DNA of 64,000 nt, from assembly GCA_001564065.1 (NCBI GenBank), contig LKNA01000007.1, positions 1 through 64,000 of the forward strand, given 5' to 3'. This document shows positions 16,363 through 24,778 of this stretch, piece by piece (the stretch's first letter is position 1; each line of letters begins with the position of its first letter). This DNA is from Chitinophagaceae bacterium T5-Br10_B2g13. Its GTDB lineage: Bacteria; Bacteroidota; Rhodothermia; Balneolales; Balneolaceae. The notes beneath the pieces are model-generated. The model did not search any database. It saw only the letters and a program-made list of their open reading frames with translations, and was not told where the DNA came from. The translations under genes and the position numbers were made by a program.

Positions 16363-17517
16363 TTAATCTAAGTATTGGCTCACATCTAGATTCAGTTCAT
16401 CAGCATAGCTTTCCAATAGATTGCGTTTATACTTTTCCAGAGAGCCGTTTGAACCGTTTACCAGATCTGAAATGATTCGGTTACTGAATAGAAAAGTGCT
16501 TACTTCTTTGCCATACTCTTCCGAGATTTTATCTTTAATTGGTGAGAAAAACTCAGATTTAGCCTGCTGAATGAGCTGTTTACTCTCATTGATTTCCTGC
16601 ATCTCTTCAGCAGAGGGAGATTTTCTGGCCGGCCTGGAACGCGACAGCCCCTTCGCCTCAGCCTCCTCAGTAGCCTTCCGGACAAGCTTCTCTAATTTTT
16701 GCTGAATCCCCCTGTTTTTTAACCTGTTGAAAACACCTTTTTCCGAAGTCCAATTTTTCAACCTATCTGGGTTTTCTGCAATCTGGTAGATCAGGTTTTT
16801 ATCAAAAATCTGGTAAGATGGGCGATCTGATTGACTCGCAATTTTTTCACGTAACTCTATCAGACGAACAAAGATGTTCCACTCCACCTCATTCAAATCC
16901 CGTTTATCTTTCTCCTTTATAAAGTTATTGATGTCGGAATCGTCATATTGAGCCTGGTCCCAGTTTTTGTTCTCTTCATCAATCCACTGAAGAATCTGTT
17001 TTTCTTCTGCTTCAGATTTAAACCTCTTCTTCAGGTCAAACAGATAGAGAACGTCTTTTGCAGCGTATTTAATCTGATCTTCTTTCAGAGGTCTTTTATA
17101 CCAGTTACTGTTTTGTGAAGATTTTCCCATATCCACCTCAAGGGTGTCCATTACAATATTTGTCAGTGAAGCGGGCGGGTAGTTAAGCAGTTGAGAGGCA
17201 ATACGGAGATCAAAAATATTTTTAGGCCGGCAGCCAATATAGTGTAACAACCGATGATCTTCCTGAAATGCAAAGGCCACTTTTTCAATGCTCGAATCTT
17301 CCAAAACAGGAAACAGCTGCTCTACCCGAACTTGTTCACTGAGTGGATCAATTAGGTGACATTCTTCGCCATCGAATAGCTGGATCAGACAAAGATTAAA
17401 ACCGTAGCGATAGCGATTTCGGTCAAACTCAAGATCTATTGCAATTTCATCTGTTGATTCAAGATGACGGACTACAGATTGCAGTTCATCGTTTTTGTTG
17501 ATGTAGCGTATGCTCAT
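16363..17517 (-). CDS. rnd: Ribonuclease D-like 3'-5' exonuclease with HRDC domain
   Basis: 384 residues. The DEDDy exonuclease domain fills the N-terminal half: ExoI IAIDLEFDRNR (Asp and Glu), ExoII KVAFAFQEDHRLLHYIG (Asp) and ExoIII YAAKDVLYLFDL with the Tyr-x-x-x-Asp signature. An HRDC domain follows, marked by VRLIELREKIASQSDRPSYQIFDKNLIYQIAENP. RNase D trims tRNA and other small RNA 3' ends. The C-terminal ~80 residues, with a basic Arg/Pro/Ser-rich patch and a charged helix, have no assigned role. No operon partner. Confidence 0.9.
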   Translation of the reverse strand: MSIRYINKNDELQSVVRHLESTDEIAIDLEFDRNRYRYGFNLCLIQLFDGEECHLIDPLSEQVRVEQLFPVLEDSSIEKVAFAFQEDHRLLHYIGCRPKNIFDLRIASQLLNYPPASLTNIVMDTLEVDMGKSSQNSNWYKRPLKEDQIKYAAKDVLYLFDLKKRFKSEAEEKQILQWIDEENKNWDQAQYDDSDINNFIKEKDKRDLNEVEWNIFVRLIELREKIASQSDRPSYQIFDKNLIYQIAENPDRLKNWTSEKGVFNRLKNRGIQQKLEKLVRKATEEAEAKGLSRSRPARKSPSAEEMQEINESKQLIQQAKSEFFSPIKDKISEEYGKEVSTFLFSNRIISDLVNGSNGSLEKYKRNLLESYADELNLDVSQYLD

Positions 17518-17645
17518 AATTATAATTAGTGAAAACTCAGGCGAAAGGTATTAAGAACTCAACCTATTCAAAAATAGACTTTACTTTTGGCACAGGGTGA
17601 TTAAAAACTTCTGCTAAAGATGAAAGAATTGGATAGTTTTTGCCC

Positions 17646-18881
17646 ATGGATCAAATGAAGAAATTACTCATCATCGGGAAAGTATGGCCGGAACCGAACT
17701 CATCAGCAGCCGGAAGCAGAATGATGGAGCTGATCGGCCTTTTTCAGAAAGGTGGATACGAGATCACATTTGCTACTTCTGCCTCTGACAGCAGTTATGC
17801 AGTAGATCTGGCTGAATACGGTGTATCCAGGGCCGATGTTAAGATGAACAGCTCAACCTTCAACGATTTCGTGACAGAGCTGCAACCGGATGCCGTGATG
17901 TTCGATCGGTTCATGACTGAAGAGCAGTTTGGCTGGCGTGTTGCCGAGGAGTGCCCTGATGCAGTGAGAATCTTGGACACAGAAGATCTTCACTGTTTGC
18001 GAACTGCCCGAGAAAACGCCTGGAAAAAAGGGCAAAAATTCACATATGAAATGCTGCTTCATGAGGAGATTGCCAAACGCGAAGTGGCTTCAATCTACCG
18101 GTGCGATCTTTCACTGATGATCTCCGAAATTGAGATTGAGTTGCTCAATAAACAGTTTGGAATCCCGGTGGATCTGCTTCACTATCTTCCATTTTTGATG
18201 GAGGAGTTTCCGGAGAGTTCACCAGTTTCTTTCGAGGAACGAAGTGATTTTGTCTCCATTGGCAATTTCCTGCATGAACCGAACTGGAACGCGGTGCTCT
18301 GGCTGAAAGAAGAGATCTGGCCGTTAATTCGCAAAGACCTACCGAATGCCAAACTGAATATTTACGGTGCATATCCCTCCCAAAAAGTGCATCAGCTGCA
18401 CAATCCGACCGAGGGATTTTTGATTCACGGCAGGGCAGAGTCAGCCGAAGAGGTAATCAGTAAGGCAAGAGTTCTATTGGCACCTTTACGCTTTGGTGCC
18501 GGCTTGAAAGGAAAACTGGCTGATGCTATGCGATTTGGTACACCGAGCGTAACCACATCTATTGGAGCAGAAGGCATAGCTGAAACCAACGATTGGCCCG
18601 GAGCCGTTTCTGATGAAGCGGTTGAGTTTGCAAAGCGTTCTATTGAACTCTGTCAAGCCAAGGATGAGTGGAAGAAGTTTCAGAAATCAGGATTTGAGCT
18701 GTTGAAACAGAATTTTGATAAAGCAAAGTTCGCAGATAATTTTCTAAATCGTGTGGCTGATATACGTGAAAACCTGCAAAATCACAGGAAGAAGAACTTT
18801 ACCGGTCAAATGCTGATGCATCACTACCAGCAGGGGACAAAGTATATGTCGAAGTGGATTGAAGAGAAAAATAAACATTGA
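17646..18881 (+). CDS. Glycosyltransferase, family 4-like (GT-B fold)
   Basis: 411 residues from the ATG at 17646; an upstream TTG at 17640 and an ATG at 17655 are also possible. The N-terminal Rossmann domain begins KKLLIIGKVWPEPNSSAAGSRMMELIGLF, typical of GT4 acceptor domains. The C-terminal donor domain shows SIGNFLHEPNWNAVLWL, NIYGAYPSQKV, HGRAESAEEVISKARVLLAPLRFGAGLKGKLADAMRFGTPSVTTSIGAEGI, which is the classical nucleotide-sugar binding segment with a following acidic-Gly motif. Donor and acceptor cannot be named. Its 3' end lies 17 bp before the start of the dehydrogenase gene, so the two may be cotranscribed. Confidence 0.85.
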   Translation: MDQMKKLLIIGKVWPEPNSSAAGSRMMELIGLFQKGGYEITFATSASDSSYAVDLAEYGVSRADVKMNSSTFNDFVTELQPDAVMFDRFMTEEQFGWRVAEECPDAVRILDTEDLHCLRTARENAWKKGQKFTYEMLLHEEIAKREVASIYRCDLSLMISEIEIELLNKQFGIPVDLLHYLPFLMEEFPESSPVSFEERSDFVSIGNFLHEPNWNAVLWLKEEIWPLIRKDLPNAKLNIYGAYPSQKVHQLHNPTEGFLIHGRAESAEEVISKARVLLAPLRFGAGLKGKLADAMRFGTPSVTTSIGAEGIAETNDWPGAVSDEAVEFAKRSIELCQAKDEWKKFQKSGFELLKQNFDKAKFADNFLNRVADIRENLQNHRKKNFTGQMLMHHYQQGTKYMSKWIEEKNKH

Positions 18882-18898
18882 ATAAAATCGATTTGAAT

Positions 18899-19837
18899 AT
18901 GAACATCGTATTTCTTGACGCCAAAACCGTTGGGACACCGCCAAATCTTGATAAACTAAAAGAACTGGGAGAAGTTACCTTTTATCCGTTTACGCACCCG
19001 GACCAAACCGAAGAGCGAATTAAGGATGCCGAGGTTGTGATCACCAACAAAGTGGTTTTGGGTGAAGAGCTGATTTCCAAATACTCCGATAATCTGAAAA
19101 TGATTGCAATTGCGGCAACAGGTATGAATAATGTGGATCTGGAGGCTGCTGAAAAGCACGGGGTAGTGGTCAAAAATGTGGCGGGGTATGCGACCGGCAG
19201 TGTAGCCCAATCTACTTTTTCGATGCTTTTCCGTTTGATGCAGGATCTGGAATACTATGATCAATACATCAAAAGCGGGGATTATTCGAAGAGCGAGATC
19301 TTCACAAACATGGATCGTCCGTTTCATGAACTGAAAGGAAAACGGTTTGGTATAATCGGCTTGGGAACCATCGGGCAGAAAGTTGCACAGATTGCAGAGG
19401 CTTTTGATGCCGAGGTGGTTTACTACTCTACATCCGGTAAAAATACAGATCAGCCATACAAACAGTTGGATTTGGATGAGTTGCTGAAAACCTCGGATGT
19501 GGTCTCCATTCATGCGCCTTTGAATGAGAATACGGATAATTTGATTGCTTTTGATCAGCTCAAGAAAATGAAGGTGTCGGCTATTTTGATCAATACGGGA
19601 AGAGGGCGAATTGTGAATGAGGCGGATCTTGCGAAAGCTCTTGATAAGGAGCTGATTGCCGGCGCGGCACTGGATGTTTTTGAGCAGGAGCCGATGAAAA
19701 AAGATAATCCGCTGCTGAAGGTTCAAAAAAGATCCGGATTATTAATGCTACCACACATCACGTGGTCGAGCGTGGAGGCTCGAACCGAATTGATTGAGGG
19801 AGTTTATAAAAACATCAGGGAGTTTTTGGATGGGTGA
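18899..19837 (+). CDS. D-isomer-specific 2-hydroxyacid dehydrogenase (hydroxypyruvate reductase-like)
   Basis: 312 residues from the ATG at 18899 (a TTG at 18878 would overlap the glycosyltransferase by 4 bp). NAD(P)-dependent reduction of a 2-oxoacid. Seen: the catalytic-domain motif IAIAATGMNNVDLEAAEKHGV, NVAGYATGSVAQSTFSM, the Rossmann GLGTIGQKVA, catalytic Arg in INTGRGRIVNEADL, Glu in ALDVFEQEPM and His in MLPHITWSS. The sequence is closest in style to glycerate/hydroxypyruvate dehydrogenases; D-lactate or phosphoglycerate dehydrogenase are alternatives. Confidence 0.9.
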   Translation: MNIVFLDAKTVGTPPNLDKLKELGEVTFYPFTHPDQTEERIKDAEVVITNKVVLGEELISKYSDNLKMIAIAATGMNNVDLEAAEKHGVVVKNVAGYATGSVAQSTFSMLFRLMQDLEYYDQYIKSGDYSKSEIFTNMDRPFHELKGKRFGIIGLGTIGQKVAQIAEAFDAEVVYYSTSGKNTDQPYKQLDLDELLKTSDVVSIHAPLNENTDNLIAFDQLKKMKVSAILINTGRGRIVNEADLAKALDKELIAGAALDVFEQEPMKKDNPLLKVQKRSGLLMLPHITWSSVEARTELIEGVYKNIREFLDG

Positions 19838-19951
19838 GGTTCACCGCAGTGACGCAGAGGTCGTGGAGTGAGAATATGGATTTATCAACTTTGTAATAGA
19901 AATTGATAACTGAAAGCGTCAGGGAAATGGAATTAAATGTGAGTAGATAAA

Positions 19952-19969
19952 TTGTCCCGCAAGGGACAA
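19952..19969. repeat. GNRA-loop hairpin in a repeat-like intergenic segment
   Basis: TTGTCCC and GGGACAA flank a GCAA tetraloop. The following ATATGGGTAGAAAA recurs at about 43582-43595 behind a similar CGAAGG segment, so this is probably a dispersed intergenic repeat. The whole 19838-20128 gap holds this hairpin and the two terminators that follow; no gene was seen. Confidence 0.5.
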
Positions 19970-20028
19970 CATATGGGTAGAAAAGATGTAGACACCTCAT
20001 TCTCTTTTTGCGTGCCGTAGGTACGCTA

Positions 20029-20066
20029 TAAAAAAATCACCCGACCATATTGAATGACCGGGTGAT
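20029..20066 (-). terminator. Second hairpin terminator after the M28 peptidase gene
   Basis: 8-bp stem ATCACCCG / CGGGTGAT. Read on the minus strand it is followed by TTTTTTTATAG. It lies beyond a nearer hairpin, giving two tandem terminators. Confidence 0.75.
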
Positions 20067-20072
20067 AATAAA

Positions 20073-20115
20073 ATCTTAAAAAAATTCGTGGCACGGCAAA
20101 TAGACGTGCCACGAA
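20073..20115 (-). terminator. First hairpin terminator after the M28 peptidase gene, repeat copy 1
   Basis: Perfect 11-bp stem (TTCGTGGCACG and its mirror) around a 9-nt loop, followed on the minus strand by a run of eight T. It begins 14 bp after the stop of the peptidase. The same GTGGCACG hairpin occurs again at 56300-56328. Confidence 0.88.
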
Positions 20116-20128
20116 GTGGTAAACTAAT

Positions 20129-21682
20129 TTAATCCAGTCCGCCCTGACGATTCGGGGTTCTTGGGTTTGGCCAGGTCATCTGCTCGCCTGTGCGCGGATT
20201 GATTGGCATTACACGTCTTTCTCGTGAAGTCTTCTCGGGATCTTCACTCGCCATGTAGGCCAGAGTTGCTATCAGAACGACGTTGTTTCTCAGATCGTCA
20301 AAAACAATCTTATCATACGTATCACGGTTGGTGTGCCAGGTGTAACTCCAGTAATCCCAACTCAAAGAGCTGAGTGAAAACCCGGGAGCTCCGGCCGCTA
20401 CAAATGAAGCGTGATCGGTTCCGCCGCCGCTCGGCATTCCCGGAAAATTTGTATCGATATGTTGCGTAACATTACGCGGAACAGCGGATAGCCAGCGCGT
20501 CAGATAATCGTAGGAGTGTAAGAAACCTTGCCCGCTGATATTAACAACTCTACCCGTTCCGTTATCCTGATTGAAGAGAGCCTGTAAGCCGTCCACAATC
20601 TCCGGATTATCCTCAACAAAAGCGCTAGAACCATTCAGTCCCTGCTCTTCACTCCCCCAAAGGCCAACCAGGATGGTACGCTTAGGATTTGGGTAGACCT
20701 TCTTGAGAATTCGGGCTACTTCCATCATGGTAACTGATCCGGTTCCGTTATCGGTTGCTCCGGTTCCGCCATCCCATGAGTCGTAGTGAGCTGATAGGAT
20801 AATGTACTCATCAGGCTTTTCGGTACCGCGAATTTCAGCAATCGTATTGAACGTTGGAACTTCACCCATCTCTCTAGATTGAGCATTCACCCGGATTACC
20901 GGATTTGATCCAAATTCTGCCAGTCTCCAGAGCATCCCGTAATCTTCAAGCAGAACGTCGATGTGTGGGATATTATCTGTAGAAGCACCAAAAACTTTAT
21001 TAGTTCCAAAACCTCGGCTCCAGTTCGACATCAGCAGTCCGGCAGCACCGGCATTTTCAAGTGCGGATGGCAGTGAACGTTGGTTGTATCCTGTATTTGC
21101 AATGTTTTGTCTCCATTTTTGAGTTAATGCCTCTCGATCTTCCCGCATTTTCTCAAAAGACTCTTCTGTAGCCCACTCTTCCCAGTTGTAGTCAGGGCGT
21201 CCGGTAGGTTGTGGCATAGATACCAGCACAAATTTACCGTTGATGGTTGTTAGCCACTCCTCGAACTCTTCAGCACTGTCAACCCATGGCAGGGATACGA
21301 CTTCCGCCTCTACGCCACCTTCAGGTGTACTCGGGCTCCAGGCAAGCTGCATTGCCTCCAGCGTTACCACTCTTGGTTCTACGAGATCTACGTGAGTGAC
21401 TCCACGTTCCCATCCTCGCCAGGTACCGAACTGTTCGTTTCGTGCATCAATACCCCAGCTTTCGAACAGCTCTACAGCCCAGTCGTGTGCATGTTGCTGT
21501 TGAGGTGTTCCCACCAGTCTCGGGCCGATAACATCCAGCAGATGGTGTGCCAGCTCTTCCAGTTGTGAATTTTCATTTGCTTCCGTAACAATTTGATTGA
21601 CAATCTCTTCCTGACTCTGTGCAACAGCCAGTGAGGAGGTAATCAAAAATAGAAATGCAAAAAGTTGTAGTACTTTCTTCAT
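20129..21682 (-). CDS. Secreted M28 family metallopeptidase (aminopeptidase-like)
   Basis: 517 residues from the ATG at 21682; the longer reading uses a TTG. A signal peptide (KKVLQLFAFLFLITSSLAVAQ) leads into an N-terminal cap, a PA-like insertion around residues 90-280 and a C-terminal M28 di-zinc domain. Zinc ligands are visible: His in ILSAHYDSW, Asp in GATDNGTGSV, the Glu-Glu of WGSEEQGLNGS, Asp in FNQDNGTGRV, and His in YTWHTNRDTYDK. Relatives cleave N-terminal residues or dipeptides from exported peptides, or are glutamate carboxypeptidase-like. It is divergent from the amidase gene and is ended by two tandem terminators. Confidence 0.92.
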   Translation of the reverse strand: MKKVLQLFAFLFLITSSLAVAQSQEEIVNQIVTEANENSQLEELAHHLLDVIGPRLVGTPQQQHAHDWAVELFESWGIDARNEQFGTWRGWERGVTHVDLVEPRVVTLEAMQLAWSPSTPEGGVEAEVVSLPWVDSAEEFEEWLTTINGKFVLVSMPQPTGRPDYNWEEWATEESFEKMREDREALTQKWRQNIANTGYNQRSLPSALENAGAAGLLMSNWSRGFGTNKVFGASTDNIPHIDVLLEDYGMLWRLAEFGSNPVIRVNAQSREMGEVPTFNTIAEIRGTEKPDEYIILSAHYDSWDGGTGATDNGTGSVTMMEVARILKKVYPNPKRTILVGLWGSEEQGLNGSSAFVEDNPEIVDGLQALFNQDNGTGRVVNISGQGFLHSYDYLTRWLSAVPRNVTQHIDTNFPGMPSGGGTDHASFVAAGAPGFSLSSLSWDYWSYTWHTNRDTYDKIVFDDLRNNVVLIATLAYMASEDPEKTSRERRVMPINPRTGEQMTWPNPRTPNRQGGLD

Positions 21683-21786
21683 ATATCCCAATCGTTTGTT
21701 TAGGTTTTGATTCGAAACAATTTACGGCTATGAATGTAGAAAATTTTCCTTCACTCATTCGTAAAAATTTATCTTAATTAGCAGTT

Positions 21787-23235
21787 ATGACTCCTGAGTT
21801 CAGACAGAGCTTAATTTTCTTGATAATCTTTTCTGTTTTTTCCCCTGCAGTATGGGCACAGGATACATCTACCTTTGTCCAGCCTGATGAAAAGAGTGTT
21901 CAAACTGAATCGGATCAACTGCCAAGAACGGTGTGGATATGGGCCGAACAAACGGTCAGTGAAAATTTGAGATCTAAATCTCCGAAACGAAATACTATCA
22001 TACTGAGTGGAGAAACGGAACAGCCATTTACAGGTCTGGCGGTGGGATGGAAACTGGACGATCATTCCATCAACCCGAATGAGTTTCAATTACAAATTCG
22101 AAGTTCGCTTCAGGATGAAGATTTTGGTGACTGGACCTCTTCGTACGGATATATCTCTCCACTGGAATCCCCCAGCGGTTTTTACTGGGCGATGCTTTAT
22201 GTTACGGAATCCGGGGAAGTGGACGAACGTTTTGAAGTGCAGATTGTGATGCCGGCCGGTGTTACGCTACAGGAAATTAAAGTTACAGGGGCTGATGCAA
22301 GACTAAAGAACGGAGACGATTTTGAAAATGTACAGAATGCGAAATTAGCTCCTAAAAGCTACGACATGCCGGAGATTGTGGATCGGGCCGGTTGGTGGGG
22401 TGATCTGCCGCCATCTGAGCTTGAGCCAAGTTATTCGCCAACACCGATTGATATTTCTCACTCACTGGTACATCATACAGTCACGGCTAATGAACCGGCG
22501 AATCCGGCGCAGATGGTTCGGCAAATATGGGACTGGCATGTGAATGACAATGGCTGGCTCGATATTGGCTATAACTTCTTGATCGATCACGAGGGGACGA
22601 TCTATCAGGGAAGATACAATCCAAACCTGGAACAGACGGACGTTCGGGGAGCGCATGCCGGAAGTGCCAACAGCCAAAGTGTAGGGATTGCTCTGTTGGG
22701 GCAGTTTGAGCCTGGTGCACAACCGGCTCCGAGTCAACCACAAACACTGGCTCTTGATGCTTTGATCAAAACAATTGGCTGGCGTTTTACTCAGAAGGGA
22801 ATTGGTGCAGAAAGCAGCGGATTTCTAGCCGGAAATTATCTGCCCGTAATATCCGGACACCGGGATGTTTCGGCCACCGCTTGTCCGGGAGTAAATCTCT
22901 ATCAGCTTCTGCCTGATATTCGATCTCAGGTGGAAACAGGTGAGTCTGATCCACCTGAAGAGATTGTGGAGTATCCCTTTGAGCTGAATCAAAATTACCC
23001 AAATCCGTTTGTCGGGGAGACAACAATCTCATTTTCGTTGGATAAAGATCTCCGTGTCTGGATTGATATTTACAACGTAAATGGCGTGAAAGTGGAGAGG
23101 ATTTATGATGAGATGACCGAACCGGGAGAGCATGAAGTGAATTGGTCCCCAACGGGACTCGCCAGCGGTGTCTATTTTTATGAAATTGGCACGGGTTCGC
23201 ACAGAGTAATGAAGCAGATGATCTATTTTCGGTGA
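21787..23235 (+). CDS. N-acetylmuramoyl-L-alanine amidase (Amidase_2/PGRP) with T9SS sorting domain
   Basis: 482 residues. A signal peptide ending near PAVWAQD is followed by a beta-rich segment (about 45-190) and an amidase_2/PGRP domain (about 190-375). Zinc ligands are seen: the first His in SLVHHTVTANE, His in ISGHRDVSATACPG and the Cys of ACPG. YNFLIDHEGTIYQGR and HAGSANSQSVGIALLG are typical. The last ~85 residues are a type A T9SS C-terminal domain: FELNQNYPNPF, then the SFSLDKDLRVWIDIYNVNG strands and LASGVYFYEI near the end. So the enzyme should cross the outer membrane and be attached or released at the surface. It cleaves the amide bond between muramic acid and L-alanine. Confidence 0.95.
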   Translation: MTPEFRQSLIFLIIFSVFSPAVWAQDTSTFVQPDEKSVQTESDQLPRTVWIWAEQTVSENLRSKSPKRNTIILSGETEQPFTGLAVGWKLDDHSINPNEFQLQIRSSLQDEDFGDWTSSYGYISPLESPSGFYWAMLYVTESGEVDERFEVQIVMPAGVTLQEIKVTGADARLKNGDDFENVQNAKLAPKSYDMPEIVDRAGWWGDLPPSELEPSYSPTPIDISHSLVHHTVTANEPANPAQMVRQIWDWHVNDNGWLDIGYNFLIDHEGTIYQGRYNPNLEQTDVRGAHAGSANSQSVGIALLGQFEPGAQPAPSQPQTLALDALIKTIGWRFTQKGIGAESSGFLAGNYLPVISGHRDVSATACPGVNLYQLLPDIRSQVETGESDPPEEIVEYPFELNQNYPNPFVGETTISFSLDKDLRVWIDIYNVNGVKVERIYDEMTEPGEHEVNWSPTGLASGVYFYEIGTGSHRVMKQMIYFR

Positions 23236-23749
23236 ACTGACTCACCCCCCGCCCCCCCTCTCTTTTCTCTCCGTTCAAAAAGAGGGGGAGAGTTTGAAAT
23301 GAACTTCGGGTCAGGAAACCAACCCCGTTAGGGGTAACCTGATTGTAGCCCCGGGAGTAGCAAGGCGAAATCCGGGTGTTAAAAGAGGTCGATTTGTCCG
23401 TGCCGAACAGAGAGTGTGAATAAAATTGAAAGACAATGTTGAGGCGTGTGTTTGTGGGTTTATTTCCTACAAAATGTAGATACCATATTTTTATAGTATG
23501 GTTTTACCCGTCAGACCGGGAGAAGCAGCTTGACCATATCCCTGATCCTGACTGCAAAACTACATTATGATCTCTATGAAAGTAATTTAACTCTGAATTT
23601 ATTCAGGAGTTCCCCTCTCTGCAGGCAGAGAGGGGACAGGGGTGAGTCCGATAAGGTGTGAATTTTTAAATCAACTCTTTGATGAGTGCATTAGCGAAAT
23701 AGGTTAAGAACTGGCTAGGTTGAGCAAGACGAAACACAGAGTTAATTTA
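23236..23749. other. 514-bp repeat-rich intergenic region without a gene
   Basis: No open frame with coding character was seen. It holds a CCCCCTCT...AGAGGGGG hairpin at about 23251-23288, an AACCCC-GTTA-GGGGT hairpin near 23322-23337, a CCCGTCAG motif at 23507-23514 and the first 114-bp direct repeat. The XRE gene ends just after it. Confidence 0.6.
23548..23661 (+). repeat. Left copy of a 114-bp direct repeat flanking the XRE cassette
   Basis: Aligns without gaps to 24643-24756, with about 14 differences by eye. Both copies end in an almost identical segment that contains the hairpin CCCCTCTCTGC-AG-GCAGAGAGGGG followed by ACAGGGGTGA and CCGATAAGGTGTGA. Both copies have the same orientation and lie 1095 bp apart. 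Confidence 0.9.
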
Positions 23750-23950
23750 TCAGTCATCATCTTCAAGAATAAAGATCTCTTCGACACTCTTATTCAGGAT
23801 GATACCAATTTTTAATGAAAGTGCCGTTGAGGGATTATAACGTCCGTTCTCGATTGCATTCACTGTCTGGCGTGATACCCCCAGTTTTTCAGAAAGTTCG
23901 GCCTGCGTTAGATTAAGCTCTACTCTGAACTTTTTTACCCTATTTTTCAT
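23750..23950 (-). CDS. XRE-family HTH transcriptional regulator, YozG-like
   Basis: 66 residues, almost all of it one Cro/C1-type helix-turn-helix: VKKFRVELNLTQAELSEKLGVSRQTVNAIENGRYNPSTALSLKIGIILNKSVEEIF. The acidic tail EDDD is the only extra. This compact single-domain form is usually an autorepressor encoded with a membrane protein. Its ATG overlaps the end of the upstream membrane protein gene by 11 bp, so translation is coupled. A perfect 7-2-7 palindrome before the operon is the obvious operator candidate. The gene pair sits between direct repeats. Confidence 0.92.
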   Translation of the reverse strand: MKNRVKKFRVELNLTQAELSEKLGVSRQTVNAIENGRYNPSTALSLKIGIILNKSVEEIFILEDDD

Positions 23951-24377
23951 ATCGAGATGTTTTCCATTTTAAATAGTGATGGACTATGAAAACCACAAAC
24001 AGAGTGGATGGAAGGCCTGCACGCGATAAATATATCTGCATTGGATTCCAGATAATTGAATAAATCAACAACACGAAAGAAATCCCTACAATTACTATCA
24101 GTCCAAGTAAAAAAGATTGCATACGAAGCTGAAGACTCATTTCGTCTTCAACTTTCTCCTTGGAGATTAAACATAGAATAAAACCAATTACAGGTAAGTG
24201 GTAATTAAGAAGCGATACTCTCAACATAGTTACTTCTGCTGATATCCAGCTAACATCATAAAATTGGTCGCTCATCGCAAAAATTATATAGATAAAAGCA
24301 GCAAGCCAGATCAATAAGAGAGTGTATCCTGTATATCTGAAAAATCTGGGCAGTAAAAATTTTTTTAAATGTATCAT
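23940..24377 (-). CDS. Four-helix membrane protein paired with the XRE regulator
   Basis: 145 residues with four hydrophobic helices: about 13-33 (YTGYTLLLIWLAAFIYIIF), 55-72, 88-108 (FLLGLIVIVGISFVLLIYSII) and 118-135. The loops are short and the C-terminus is basic (KWKTSRYEK). No catalytic motif was found. It is translationally coupled to the XRE gene, and similar membrane protein/HTH pairs are found across Firmicutes and Bacteroidota without a known function. It might sense the membrane and act with the regulator, but that is inference. Confidence 0.75.
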   Translation of the reverse strand: MIHLKKFLLPRFFRYTGYTLLLIWLAAFIYIIFAMSDQFYDVSWISAEVTMLRVSLLNYHLPVIGFILCLISKEKVEDEMSLQLRMQSFLLGLIVIVGISFVLLIYSIIWNPMQIYLSRAGLPSTLFVVFIVHHYLKWKTSRYEK

Positions 24378-24386
24378 ACTCTTTTA

Positions 24387-24402
24387 GTAAAGTTTACTTT
24401 AC
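24387..24402. promoter_or_regulatory. Perfect 7-2-7 inverted repeat, candidate XRE operator
   Basis: GTAAAGT-TT-ACTTTAC lies 10-25 nt upstream of the first ATG of the XRE operon, where a bound protein would block transcription or initiation. Looser half-sites GTAAA (24416) and CTTTAC (about 24441) follow further upstream. Confidence 0.6.
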
Positions 24403-24642
24403 ATACAGTCTAGGTGTAAAATTTATAAATGTCAAGATTGCTTTACATTCTGCGTTTCACTCTTTGTTTTTATTGGCTTACATCCAATTTTCTTTATTCA
24501 GGATAAATAATTTGAAATTTTACAGAACGCTTTATACGATAAGGTTGGTTGAACTTTTCGTTTCATCCCTCCCGATAAACTACATCCGTACAGGAAAGTC
24601 TCCAATCTCATTTTTCGCCAGCTGACGAATCAAAAAGTGCAG

Positions 24643-24756
24643 CTGACTTGAAAACTATATTTTGATCTCTATTAAAATAAGTTGGCACTGATTTTATTCA
24701 GTGGTTCCCCTCTCTGCAGGCAGAGAGGGGACAGGGGTGAATCCGATAAGGTGTGA
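24643..24756 (+). repeat. Right copy of the 114-bp direct repeat
   Basis: Same length and orientation as 23548-23661. The last ~55 bp, from GTTCCCC to GGTGTGA, differ at a single position between the copies, while the first ~60 bp have diverged more. Confidence 0.9.
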
Positions 24757-24778
24757 GTTGTAGTAAAAGTGATTTTAA

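Noticed and set aside
18956-19726. Minus-strand open frame of 256 codons
   Set aside because: Lies inside the 2-hydroxyacid dehydrogenase gene; the plus-strand gene has all catalytic motifs, so this is a shadow.
22787-23278. Minus-strand open frame of 163 codons
   Set aside because: Overlaps the amidase and its T9SS domain in the wrong strand; no motif.
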